A DNA stretch of 21,147 nt from Dehalococcoidia bacterium. GTDB lineage: Bacteria > Chloroflexota > Dehalococcoidia > UBA2979. This document shows positions 1 to 7,068 of this stretch, one piece after another. Under the pieces are notes generated by a model, which saw only the letters and a list, made by a program, of their open reading frames with translations, made no database searches and was not told the DNA's origin. The DNA is taken from assembly GCA_030745285.1 (NCBI GenBank), contig JASLOV010000096.1, forward strand, positions 1-21,147, read 5' to 3'. The position numbers and the translations under genes were made by a program. Every line of letters starts with the position of its first letter. Positions within the stretch are counted from its first letter, which is position 1.

Positions 1-206
1 GAGAGCATGGCGGGGTGTGGCCAGTCCTCCCAGCGCGCGAAGACGTAGCGCTGTCCGTCCGGGCCATCGAGCCGGAGCGCGACCAGCAGTCGCTCGGGCC
101 GTCGGTTGCCCGGCGTGGTGTCGCCCCGCGTCACCTCGTTCGGCGCCGCAGTGTCCTGTGCCACATCGCCCGCGGTCGGCTCGCTGACTCGGTCATCGGC
201 GGTCAT
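1..206 (-). CDS. Hypothetical protein, 3' end outside window
   Basis: An open frame starts with ATG at 206-204 and runs off the left edge after about 68 codons. The visible N-terminus is polar and rich in Asp, Thr, Pro and Arg (about residues 1-45) and then becomes more ordered, ending with YVFARWEDWPHPAM. I do not recognise the family. The start lies four bases after the stop of the M16 peptidase gene (211-213), which suggests translational coupling at the end of that operon. No strong Shine-Dalgarno sequence is visible upstream, which fits coupling. The codon choice is as GC-rich as in the neighbouring genes. The function is unknown, and only the short distance and the open frame support it. 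Confidence 0.55.
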   Translation of the reverse strand, partial: MTADDRVSEPTAGDVAQDTAAPNEVTRGDTTPGNRRPERLLVALRLDGPDGQRYVFARWEDWPHPAML

Positions 207-210
207 GCGG

Positions 211-1473
211 TCAGCCTACGCTCACGCCGGAGAGCAGCTCCGCGCCATCGACCGGGCCCACCAGCGCAACCTGCAGCGTCTCGTCGTCGATCACGCGTGC
301 CGCCGCGCGTTCGACGTCGTCGACGGTGACGGCGTTCGTGCGCGCGATTGTCTCTTCCGGGGTGAGCCGTGGCAGGTCGAGGACCTCCTGCGAGCCGTGC
401 CAGGCGGAGACGGCGCGGGTGTCTTCCATGCGCAACTGCAGCCGCGCGCGCAGCAGCAACTGGGCCCGCTCGAGTTCCTCCGCCGAGACGGGCTCACGGG
501 CGCGCTTCAATTCGGCGGCGATCTCGCAGACCGCCTCGCGGGCCTTGCCCGGGTCGACCCCGGCGTAGAGCGCGAATAGCCCCGTGTCGCGGAGGTGTGA
601 GACGAAGGTGTGGATGTCGTAGCAGAGCCCCAGCTCCTCGCGCAGCCGGGCGAAGAGGCGCGACGACATGCCCTCCCCGAGCAGCGTTGAGAGCACGTCC
701 AGCGCGTAACGGTCGGCATCGTCGTAGCCGAAGCCGCGTGTACCGAACGAGATGTGGACCTGCTCCGTCTCCTTCTTGATGGTGCCGACGCGTTCGCCGC
801 GGGGCTCGCGTGCGAACGGCAGCCAGTCGCCGGGCTCGCCGCGTGTCCAGTCGCCGAACGCCCGCTCCAGCAGGTCGACGGCCTGCCGTTCGTCGATCGC
901 GCCGGCGACGGAGACGACGGCGGCGCTGGCGACGTACTGGCGTCGGTAGTAGTCGATCAAGCGCTGCGGCGTGACTGCCATGACCGTGACGGGGGTGCCG
1001 GCGATGTCGCGGCCCAGCGGCTGGCCCGGCCAGAGCAGCCGGTCGAGCAGCAACCCGACCTGTTCGGCTGGCGAGTCCTCGGTCGCCGCCAGCTCCTCCA
1101 GGATCACGCCGCGCTCGCGCTCGATCTCGGGTTCGCGGAAGAGCGAGTTGCGGATCATGTCGGCCAGCACGTCGACGGCATGCTCGGTGTGCTCCGGGGT
1201 CACCTTCGCGTAGTAGACCGTCAGCTCACGATCGGTGACGGCGTTGATCGCCCCACCCATCGCGTCAATCTCGACGGCGATCTGCTGCGGGTCGGGGCGG
1301 CGTTCCGTGCCCTTGAAGCAGAGATGCTCGACGAAGTGCGAGAGGCCGGCGTCCTCCTCCTGCTCGTACCGGGAGCCAGCCGCCATGTAGACGGAGATCG
1401 ATACCGAACGGGCATGAGGGACGGGCGCGGCGACGATGCGCAGGCCATTATCGAGCGTCTGTACAGCAGTCAC
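211..1473 (-). CDS. M16 family zinc metallopeptidase (processing-peptidase-like)
   Basis: A 420-residue protein starting with GTG at 1473-1471 (VTAVQTLDNGLR). The frame stays open upstream to 1923, but homology begins only here and the upstream part shadows the MBL gene. The inverted zinc motif HFVEH lies at residues 46-50, and the third metal ligand is the Glu pair near 126-127 in RGVILEEL, the M16 HxxEH-X(about 75)-E pattern. The usual tandem of an active N-terminal half and an inactive C-terminal half is present (second half with LREELGLCYDIHTF). The length fits the 410-430 residues of single-chain bacterial M16B peptidases related to mitochondrial processing peptidase. There is no signal peptide, so it is likely cytoplasmic. 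It is the third gene of a leftward cluster after the MutY-like and MBL genes; the gap to the MBL gene is 43 nt. Confidence 0.93.
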   Translation of the reverse strand: MTAVQTLDNGLRIVAAPVPHARSVSISVYMAAGSRYEQEEDAGLSHFVEHLCFKGTERRPDPQQIAVEIDAMGGAINAVTDRELTVYYAKVTPEHTEHAVDVLADMIRNSLFREPEIERERGVILEELAATEDSPAEQVGLLLDRLLWPGQPLGRDIAGTPVTVMAVTPQRLIDYYRRQYVASAAVVSVAGAIDERQAVDLLERAFGDWTRGEPGDWLPFAREPRGERVGTIKKETEQVHISFGTRGFGYDDADRYALDVLSTLLGEGMSSRLFARLREELGLCYDIHTFVSHLRDTGLFALYAGVDPGKAREAVCEIAAELKRAREPVSAEELERAQLLLRARLQLRMEDTRAVSAWHGSQEVLDLPRLTPEETIARTNAVTVDDVERAAARVIDDETLQVALVGPVDGAELLSGVSVG

Positions 1474-1516
1474 GAGCGCCGATCCTATGAGCGCCCGGGC
1501 GCACGGGCAAACAGCG

Positions 1517-2167
1517 TCAGGACTCCAGCCAGAGCACGTCGCCGTGCAGGTCCGGGTCGTGGTCCTTGCCCGCGAACACCTCGTACTCCGCCTTCGACTC
1601 GCCGACGGTCGTCGTGTCGCCGTGGCCGGGCAGCACAAGCGTGCCATCGGGCAGCGTGTGCAGCCACGTGGTGATCGATACGATCTCCTGTTGCAGCGCC
1701 TCGTTCGTGCGCGAGTGGCCGGGCCCCCCGGGGAAGAGCGTGTCGCCGGTGAGCACCGCGCCGCCGGTGACGAGCGAGACGGAGCCGGGCGTGTGCCCCG
1801 GGGTGTGCAGCACGCGCACGACGGCGCCGCCGACCGCGACTTCGTCACCGTCGGTGAGGGACTGAATGTCGCGCGACTCGTCGAGGTTGGTCTCCTCGGC
1901 GCCGGCGAAGACCGGCGCGGCAATCGTGCCGCGCATCACGTCGTAGCCGCCCCAGTGGTCGAAGTGCGAGTGCGTGACGAGTACGTGCGTCACGCGCGCG
2001 GCGTCGTCGCCCAGCGCCTCCAGCACCGCCTCGAAGCCCTCCGGCACGTCGACGACGGCGATGCCGCCGCCGTCGGCGGCGCGCAGGATGTAGCTGTTGT
2101 TCGCCATACGGCCCAGGGCAGGCAAGAGCTCGATGGTGACGTCGTCGTCGGAGTAGATCTGCGGCAT
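1517..2167 (-). CDS. MBL-fold metallo-hydrolase (glyoxalase II-like)
   Basis: A 216-residue metallo-beta-lactamase-fold protein. The start is ATG 2167-2165, chosen because AAGGAG sits about seven bases upstream; the longer open frame to 2410 is a shadow inside the MutY-like gene. The first metal motif is THSHFDHWGG (H66, H68, D70, H71). It is followed by HTPGHTPGS, a GDTLFPGGPGHS segment carrying the bridging Asp, and LPGHGDTT with the last His. This is the standard dinuclear metal set of small hydrolases in the hydroxyacylglutathione-hydrolase (GloB-like) group. The motifs support a thioester or related hydrolase, but the substrate cannot be read from the sequence. It is cytoplasmic, with no signal peptide. 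It lies between the MutY-like gene and the M16 peptidase on the same strand. Confidence 0.92.
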   Translation of the reverse strand: MPQIYSDDDVTIELLPALGRMANNSYILRAADGGGIAVVDVPEGFEAVLEALGDDAARVTHVLVTHSHFDHWGGYDVMRGTIAAPVFAGAEETNLDESRDIQSLTDGDEVAVGGAVVRVLHTPGHTPGSVSLVTGGAVLTGDTLFPGGPGHSRTNEALQQEIVSITTWLHTLPDGTLVLPGHGDTTTVGESKAEYEVFAGKDHDPDLHGDVLWLES

Positions 2168-2207
2168 TCGTGCTCCTTGTTTCGACCTGGCGATGGACCG
2201 TGGTACG

Positions 2208-2234
2208 CGGTGGACGCCCGCCGGGCGTCCACCG
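2208..2234. terminator. Perfect 12-bp hairpin after the mutY-like gene
   Basis: The arms 2208-2219 and 2223-2234 are exactly complementary, with a 3-nt loop. The hairpin begins seven bases after the MutY-like stop codon (2241-2243) and lies 41 nt before the MBL gene start. There is no T-tract on either side, so it is either an atypical GC-rich terminator or an mRNA-processing or stability hairpin between two co-directional genes. Confidence 0.5.
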
Positions 2235-2240
2235 GGCATG

Positions 2241-3167
2241 TTAGCGCCTGTCGCGCTCGCCGAGGCCGCAGCGGCCGCCGTCCGACCAGGCGAGCCCGTC
2301 GTCGCAGAGCGCCGCCAGCAGCGCGCGGACCAGTTTCGCCTCGGCCGGCTCCGGCGCGAGCTCCGCCACGAGGGTCGCAATGGGCATGCCCCGGGCGTTC
2401 GCCGGGTCACGCAGTGTGTCGAGCAGGCGGCCCCGCCGCTGGCGGTCGGAGCCCTCGAACGCCGGCTGGGCGCGTACCGGCTCGGCGCGCTCGCCGGCCC
2501 GGAAGCGAGGGGCCGCGGCGCAGAGGCCGGCGACCACGCAGCCGACGCAGTGCGGGCGAGGCGTGCAGACGCGACCGCCGTATTCCATCAGCGCCGGGTT
2601 CCAGCGGGCAGCGGTGCCCGGGCGCAGCAGACGGTGCGCGGCCCGCTCGATCGCCCGCGGCGGCGTCTCGCGCGCCGGTTGCAGGTCGCCGAAGACGATC
2701 CGGCCGATCAGCCGCACGATGTTGGTGTCGATGGCGACCGCGTCGTCACCGAAGCCGTAGCAGCGCACGATCGCGGCGGTGAACGGCCCGACGCCGGGGA
2801 GCGCGAGCAGCGCCTGCTCGTCGCGCGGCACCGCCCCGTCGTGACGCTCGATGCAGATGCGGGCGCTCTCATGCAGCGCGACGGCGCGGCGCGGGTACCC
2901 TCCCCTCCCCCACACCCGCAGCACGCGGGCACGCGTTGCCGCCGCGGCGTCGGGAAGCGTCGGGAAGGCCGCTATCCAGCGCTCGTACAGCACCAGCACG
3001 CGCGAAATCTGCGTCTGCTGGGAGCAAACAGCGGCCACCAGCGCCGCATACGGGTCGCCGCCGCTGCGCCACGGGAAGTCATCGCCGAACTCGTCGTACC
3101 AGTCGAGCAGCAGCGAGCGGAGGCGGCCGAGGCGCTGGGGTGTGAGGTCGTCGATCGTCGCTGCCAT
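2241..3167 (-). CDS. mutY: MutY-like HhH-GPD DNA glycosylase lacking the catalytic Glu
   Basis: A 308-residue member of the HhH-GPD base-excision repair superfamily, closest by eye to the short adenine glycosylases (MutY) of Actinobacteria that have no C-terminal NUDIX domain. Visible features are PWRSGGDPY (32-40), QQTQ (50-53), the helix-hairpin-helix LPGVGPFT (123-130), the conserved Asp in AIDTN (D147), and four [4Fe-4S] cysteines C201, C207, C210, C216. The cluster spacing is CX5CX2CX5C rather than the usual CX6CX2CX5C. The position of the MutY catalytic Glu (SEVMLQQT in typical members) is Ala46, in AAVCSQQT. The C-terminus, with GSDRQRRGRLL (239-249), matches the tail of actinobacterial MutY and looks like a small winged helix. 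The start is ATG 3167-3165, with only a weak Shine-Dalgarno. The fold is sure; activity on A:8-oxoG is doubtful. Confidence 0.88.
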   Translation of the reverse strand: MAATIDDLTPQRLGRLRSLLLDWYDEFGDDFPWRSGGDPYAALVAAVCSQQTQISRVLVLYERWIAAFPTLPDAAAATRARVLRVWGRGGYPRRAVALHESARICIERHDGAVPRDEQALLALPGVGPFTAAIVRCYGFGDDAVAIDTNIVRLIGRIVFGDLQPARETPPRAIERAAHRLLRPGTAARWNPALMEYGGRVCTPRPHCVGCVVAGLCAAAPRFRAGERAEPVRAQPAFEGSDRQRRGRLLDTLRDPANARGMPIATLVAELAPEPAEAKLVRALLAALCDDGLAWSDGGRCGLGERDRR

Positions 3168-3202
3168 GGGGACGCAGCCTAGCGCACCCTGCCGCGGCCG
3201 CC

Positions 3203-3232
3203 TTGACCGCGCGATCGGGGCGCTGCTAGCGT
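3203..3232 (+). promoter_or_regulatory. Candidate sigma-70 promoter for the winged-helix MBL gene
   Basis: TTGACC (3203-3208) and TAGCGT (3227-3232) are separated by 18 bp, about 45 bp before the GTG start at 3277. The -10 box matches the consensus only at its three key positions (T1, A2, T6), so support is modest. It lies in the divergent intergenic region between the MutY-like and MBL genes. Confidence 0.35.
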
Positions 3233-3276
3233 CCGCGCCGCGTACGAGGGCTTCGAACGGTACGAGGGAGACTTAC

Positions 3277-4446
3277 GTGACGCCTGCCACGAAGATCAAG
3301 GTGACGAAGCGCGAGATCGCTGGCCACGGCTACCACGTCGTCGAGGGTGAGAAGGATGCGGACGTCGTGCGCGGGGTCGCCGGCACAGCGGCCCTCACGG
3401 ACGAGCAGTTCGGCGCGCTGAAGAAGCTCGGGCTGAAGTTCGAGGTGAAGCGGGCGAAGCGGAGGGTCACCCGGAAGAAGGGTGCCGCGAAGAAGAAGCA
3501 GCAGGGTAAAGAGAAGATCGATACGCGCACGATCGAGATCGATGAGCACCTCACCCAGCACATCGTTGTCGTACGCCAGTTCACCCGCACCTTCCCGACA
3601 TCGAACGTGTGGGTGCTGCGCGACGGCGACGAGGCGGCGCTGATCGACTCCGGGTTCGGCGACGACGGCTCCGTGAAGGCGCGAGTGCAGTTCCTGCAGA
3701 AGGAGCTCTCCGGGCTGAACTACAGCCACATCGCCATCACCCACCACCACTTCGACCACTCCTCGGGCGGACGCAAGCTGCGCGAGGCGCTGGGCGCGGA
3801 GGTCGCGATCAACCCGATAGACGCGGAACTGCTGCACACGCCAACACAGTCGAACGAGGACCTGCCGGACGAGGATGAGATCGCGGAGCGCGCGCGCATC
3901 TGGCACGAGGAAGCGCAGAACACGCCGGTCGACATCGGACTCTCGGACGGCGACGAGTTCAAGGTCGGTGGCCTGACGGTGCGGGCGGTGCATACGCCGG
4001 GGCACACGGCCGGCCACAACTGCTACTGGGTGCCGGAGACCGGAACGCTGTTCACCGGCGACAACGTGCTCGGCGTCGGCACCTCCGCGATCGGCCCGCC
4101 TCCGAGCGGCGACATGGAGCAGTACCTGCAGAGCCTGCTGCGCATGCGCGAGCTGGAGTCGACGCTGATGGCGCCGGGCCACGGCCTGGTGGTGCGGGCG
4201 ACGGCAGCGAAGGTGCAGGAGCTGGTCGACCATCGCAAGGAGCGCGACCGCCAGATCATCGAGCTGATCGACCGGGGTTACGAGAGCGACCGCCAGATCC
4301 GCCGCGCGATCTACCCGGAGATTCAGAAGGGGCTGCTGCGCGTCGCCCGCGGCCAGGTTCGCTCGCACCTCGCGCGGCTCGTCGGACAGGGCGATGTCAC
4401 CGTCGAGGAGAGCGAGCGCGAGTGGAAGGTGGCGCTCACTCGCTGA
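3277..4446 (+). CDS. MBL-fold hydrolase with basic N-terminal extension and C-terminal winged helix
   Basis: A 389-residue protein starting at GTG 3277, with GGGAG seven bases upstream. It has three parts. Residues 1-80 form an unusual extension: a small folded-looking segment (10-55) and a Lys/Arg-rich stretch (57-80, including KRAKRRVTRKKGAAKKK). Residues about 85-310 are a metallo-beta-lactamase domain with THHHFDH (H156, H158, D160, H161), HTPGHTAGH, TGDNVLG and APGHG. The last 75 residues look like the winged-helix domain seen in LACTB2-type MBL proteins. LACTB2 relatives include endoribonucleases and thioesterases. The positive extension is consistent with nucleic-acid contact, but that is inference. 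It is divergent from the MutY-like gene and is followed by lysA after 150 nt. Confidence 0.9.
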   Translation: MTPATKIKVTKREIAGHGYHVVEGEKDADVVRGVAGTAALTDEQFGALKKLGLKFEVKRAKRRVTRKKGAAKKKQQGKEKIDTRTIEIDEHLTQHIVVVRQFTRTFPTSNVWVLRDGDEAALIDSGFGDDGSVKARVQFLQKELSGLNYSHIAITHHHFDHSSGGRKLREALGAEVAINPIDAELLHTPTQSNEDLPDEDEIAERARIWHEEAQNTPVDIGLSDGDEFKVGGLTVRAVHTPGHTAGHNCYWVPETGTLFTGDNVLGVGTSAIGPPPSGDMEQYLQSLLRMRELESTLMAPGHGLVVRATAAKVQELVDHRKERDRQIIELIDRGYESDRQIRRAIYPEIQKGLLRVARGQVRSHLARLVGQGDVTVEESEREWKVALTR

Positions 4447-4503
4447 TGCGCTAGCACCGCTGCCCAAGCAGCGTGTCGATGGGCGGCGTCGAACGACGGG
4501 CCG

Positions 4504-4512
4504 TGCGATACT
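4504..4512 (+). promoter_or_regulatory. Candidate extended -10 promoter upstream of lysA
   Basis: TGC followed by GATACT forms an extended -10 element about 85 bp before the lysA start. No convincing -35 box lies 16-18 bp upstream, which is tolerated for extended -10 promoters. If used, it gives a leader of about 75-80 nt. Confidence 0.3.
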
Positions 4513-4537
4513 CGTGCCACGGGTGCTGCGCTGCTGA

Positions 4538-4573
4538 GAGTGCGGGCGCGGCGCCGTGGATGAACTCGCACTC
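4538..4573 (+). other. Leader hairpin before lysA
   Basis: GAGTGCG (4538-4544) and CGCACTC (4567-4573) are perfect inverted arms around a 22-nt loop, ending 23 nt before the lysA start. It could influence leader folding. I see no L-box (lysine riboswitch) or T-box signature, so no regulatory class is claimed. Confidence 0.3.
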
Positions 4574-4596
4574 CCGCTCTGGGCGGGGTCTGACTC

Positions 4597-5934
4597 GTGA
4601 CCAGCTCCGCGGCAGTAACGCTGCCGCTCTCACACCTGTTTCCACTGAGCGCGGGGCTCTCCTCGGAGGGCAGGCTGGCGTTCGACGGCATCGACGTGCT
4701 CGACCTCGCGCGCGAGTTCGGCACGCCGCTCTACATCTACGACGCACAGACCGTGCGGGCGCAGTGCGCGGCCTTCCGATCCGCGTTCGAAACAGCGTAC
4801 GAGGACAGCTTCGTCGTCTACGGCGCGAAGGCGTTTGTCAACCGGCCGTTCGCGCGGTTGATTGCCGATCAGGGGCTGGGCTTCGACGCCGTCTCGGGCG
4901 GTGAGATCGCGGTACTGCGCGCCAGCGGCGTCGACATGAGCACGGTCTACTTCCATGGCAACAACAAGGGCGCGGACGAGCTGGAACTGGCGGTCGAAGC
5001 AGGCATCGGCCGCATCGTGATCGACAACATCGACGAGATCGCGAAGGCGGATGGCGCGGCCGCGGCTGCCGGGCGGGAGCAGCCGGTGCTGCTGCGCATC
5101 TCGCCGGGCATCGATGGCCACACGCACGAGAAGACGACGACGGGGATCATCGACACCAAGTTCGGCGTGCCGATCGCGACCGGCGCGGCGGAGGCCGCCG
5201 TGCGGGCGATTCTCGATGCGCCGCACCTGCGGTTCCGCGGCCTGCACATGCACCTCGGCAGCCCGATCTTCGAGCTCGGACCGTACGAGCTGGCGATCGA
5301 AGTGATCAGCGAGTTCATCGCCGGGGTGTGCCGGGACAGGCTCGGCGCGGAGGTGCAGGAACTCTCCCCCGGCGGCGGCTTCGCCATCGGACAGGGTGAC
5401 GGCCGCGAGCCACCGGCGCCGGAGCAGTACGCGAAGGTGATCGCGGGAACGCTGGAGCGCGAGGCGGATCGTCGCGGCTTCCCCCTGCCCCGCCTCACGA
5501 TCGAGCCCGGCCGCGCGATCGCGGCCCGCGCCGGTGTCGCGCTGTACACCGTGGGCGCGCGTAAGGACGTGCCCGGGGTGCGCACGTACGTTTCCGTGGA
5601 TGGGGGCATGGCCGACAACATCCGGCCCGCGATGTACGAGGCGCGGTACGAGGCCCTGGCCGCCGAGCGCCCGCTGGCGGCGGTGGAGGAGACCGTGACG
5701 ATCTCCGGAAAGTACTGCGAATCGGGCGACGTGCTCGTGCGGGACGCGGAGCTGCCGGTGCTGCGCGACGGCGAGCTGCTGGCGATCCCGGCCTCCGGCG
5801 CCTACCAGCTCTCGATGGCATCCAACTACAACTTCGCCTACCGGCCTGCGGTCGTGCTCGTCGATGGCGGTGAGGCGAGACTGATCCGCCGCCGCGAGAC
5901 GGCCGAGGACCTGATGGCGTTGGACATCGATTGA
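4597..5934 (+). CDS. lysA: Diaminopimelate decarboxylase
   Basis: A 445-residue fold-type III PLP enzyme that decarboxylates meso-diaminopimelate to L-lysine, the last step of lysine synthesis, in the cytoplasm. The PLP lysine is K78 in VYGAKAF. Other family motifs in order are YFHGNNK (118-124), the substrate and PLP region GLHMHLGS (215-222), the phosphate-binding glycine turn PGGGFAIG (258-265), EPGRAI (303-308), the second-subunit active-site motif GKYCESGD (371-378, Cys374) and SGAYQ (400-404). The length is usual for the family. The start is GTG at 4597, where the frame opens; the ribosome site is only a loose G-rich run. The stop overlaps the holB start as TGATG, so the two genes are translationally coupled. 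Confidence 0.97.
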   Translation: MTSSAAVTLPLSHLFPLSAGLSSEGRLAFDGIDVLDLAREFGTPLYIYDAQTVRAQCAAFRSAFETAYEDSFVVYGAKAFVNRPFARLIADQGLGFDAVSGGEIAVLRASGVDMSTVYFHGNNKGADELELAVEAGIGRIVIDNIDEIAKADGAAAAAGREQPVLLRISPGIDGHTHEKTTTGIIDTKFGVPIATGAAEAAVRAILDAPHLRFRGLHMHLGSPIFELGPYELAIEVISEFIAGVCRDRLGAEVQELSPGGGFAIGQGDGREPPAPEQYAKVIAGTLEREADRRGFPLPRLTIEPGRAIAARAGVALYTVGARKDVPGVRTYVSVDGGMADNIRPAMYEARYEALAAERPLAAVEETVTISGKYCESGDVLVRDAELPVLRDGELLAIPASGAYQLSMASNYNFAYRPAVVLVDGGEARLIRRRETAEDLMALDID

Positions 5935-7043
5935 TGACTGAGACAGCGACCGGCGCGGTGCAGTACGCCGAGGACTGGGGTGTCGTCGGGCAGTCCGCGG
6001 CGGCGGCGGCGCTGCGACACGCCCTCATCTCCGGCCGGCTCACCCATGCCTACCTGCTGAGCGGGCCCGAGGGGGCCGGCAAGGCGACGCTGGCGCGGCG
6101 ACTGGCGCAGGCGCTGATCTGTAAAGCCGGCGTGCGCCCCTGCCTCGAGTGCCGCACCTGCCGCCAGGTCGACTCCGGCGACGCGCCCGACATCGAGGGC
6201 ATCACCATCGGCGGCGTCTGCGACGAAGGCAATCACGACCACGCCAGCGACAATTCGACGCGCATCCGCATCTGCCAGGTGCGGCGGCTCGAGCGGGTCG
6301 CCAACCTCTCGCCGTTCGCGGCCGCGCGCCGCATCTTCATCATCGACACCGCCGACGAGCTGCAGCCGGAGGGCGCGAACGCCCTGCTGAAGACGCTCGA
6401 GGAGCCGCCCGCGACGTCCCTGCTGATCCTGCTGGCGACCGACCCGGAGGCGCTGCTGCCGACCATCCGTTCGCGCTGCCAGCAGCTGACCCTGACGCCA
6501 GCGCCGGCGTCGGAGGTGGCCGCCGCGCTCGTGGAGCGAGCGGGCGTGCCCGAGGGCGAGGCACTGGACCTGGCGCGGCTCTCGCGCGGCCGCTACGGGC
6601 TGGCGCTGAGGATGCACGGCGATCCCTCGCTGGCCGTGCTGCGCGAGACCGCGACCGAGCAGGTGCGGAGCCTCAGCCGCGCCGGCCGCAACGAGCGTCT
6701 TGACTACGCGCAGCAACTCTCGCGGAGCTGGCAGCGCGAGCGCGAGAGCGTGCTCGCCACGCTCGATGTCTGGCGCTCGTGGTGGCGAGACGTGCTGCAC
6801 GCCTCGGCGGAAGTCCCAGGCGGAACCCCGGCGGCGAGCGGGCCGCTGGAGCAGTGCTCCCCGGCGCAGGCGCTGGCGGCACTGAGCGCGACGCAACGAG
6901 CACGGGAGCACCTGATCACGAACACCAACCCGCAGCTGGCGCTGGAGGTCCTGATGCTGGACCTGCCGGTGCTGCCGGCGCAGGGGATGCGCGATGGAGA
7001 GGAGGCCCGCGAGCCCATCGCGGTCACGCCCGAGGCGGACTGA
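5934..7043 (+). CDS. holB: DNA polymerase III delta prime subunit
   Basis: A 369-residue AAA+ clamp-loader subunit. Walker A is GPEGAGKA (44-51), the zinc module has C63, C70, C73, C76, a Walker B-like IDTADEL lies at 137-143, and the sensor-1/arginine-finger motif SRC is at 180-182. The SRC motif and zinc module mark it as delta prime or a DnaX-like relative, and the length and absence of a C-terminal extension favour delta prime. Residues about 90-110 hold an extra polar loop (GVCDEGNHDHASDNSTR) with one Cys and two His between the zinc module and the following helix. ATG 5934 was preferred to the TTG one codon earlier because it makes the TGATG junction with lysA. It is followed by ricT after 25 nt, an order also met in many Firmicutes (holB-yaaT). 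Confidence 0.94.
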   Translation: MTETATGAVQYAEDWGVVGQSAAAAALRHALISGRLTHAYLLSGPEGAGKATLARRLAQALICKAGVRPCLECRTCRQVDSGDAPDIEGITIGGVCDEGNHDHASDNSTRIRICQVRRLERVANLSPFAAARRIFIIDTADELQPEGANALLKTLEEPPATSLLILLATDPEALLPTIRSRCQQLTLTPAPASEVAAALVERAGVPEGEALDLARLSRGRYGLALRMHGDPSLAVLRETATEQVRSLSRAGRNERLDYAQQLSRSWQRERESVLATLDVWRSWWRDVLHASAEVPGGTPAASGPLEQCSPAQALAALSATQRAREHLITNTNPQLALEVLMLDLPVLPAQGMRDGEEAREPIAVTPEAD

Positions 7044-7068
7044 GGCGAGCTGAGATGCGGGACGGACG

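Noticed and set aside
754..1674. 306-codon plus-strand frame opposite the M16 peptidase
   Set aside because: Antisense shadow; the zinc motif and the family fold are on the minus strand.
3226..4467. 413-codon minus-strand frame opposite the winged-helix MBL gene
   Set aside because: No recognisable domain, with composition typical of an antisense frame in GC-rich DNA; the plus-strand MBL motifs are unmistakable.
4521..4539. TPP riboswitch look-alike (GGGTGC and CTGAGA) upstream of lysA
   Set aside because: The second conserved half (CCTGAT, GCGTAGGGA) is missing and lysA is not a thiamine gene.
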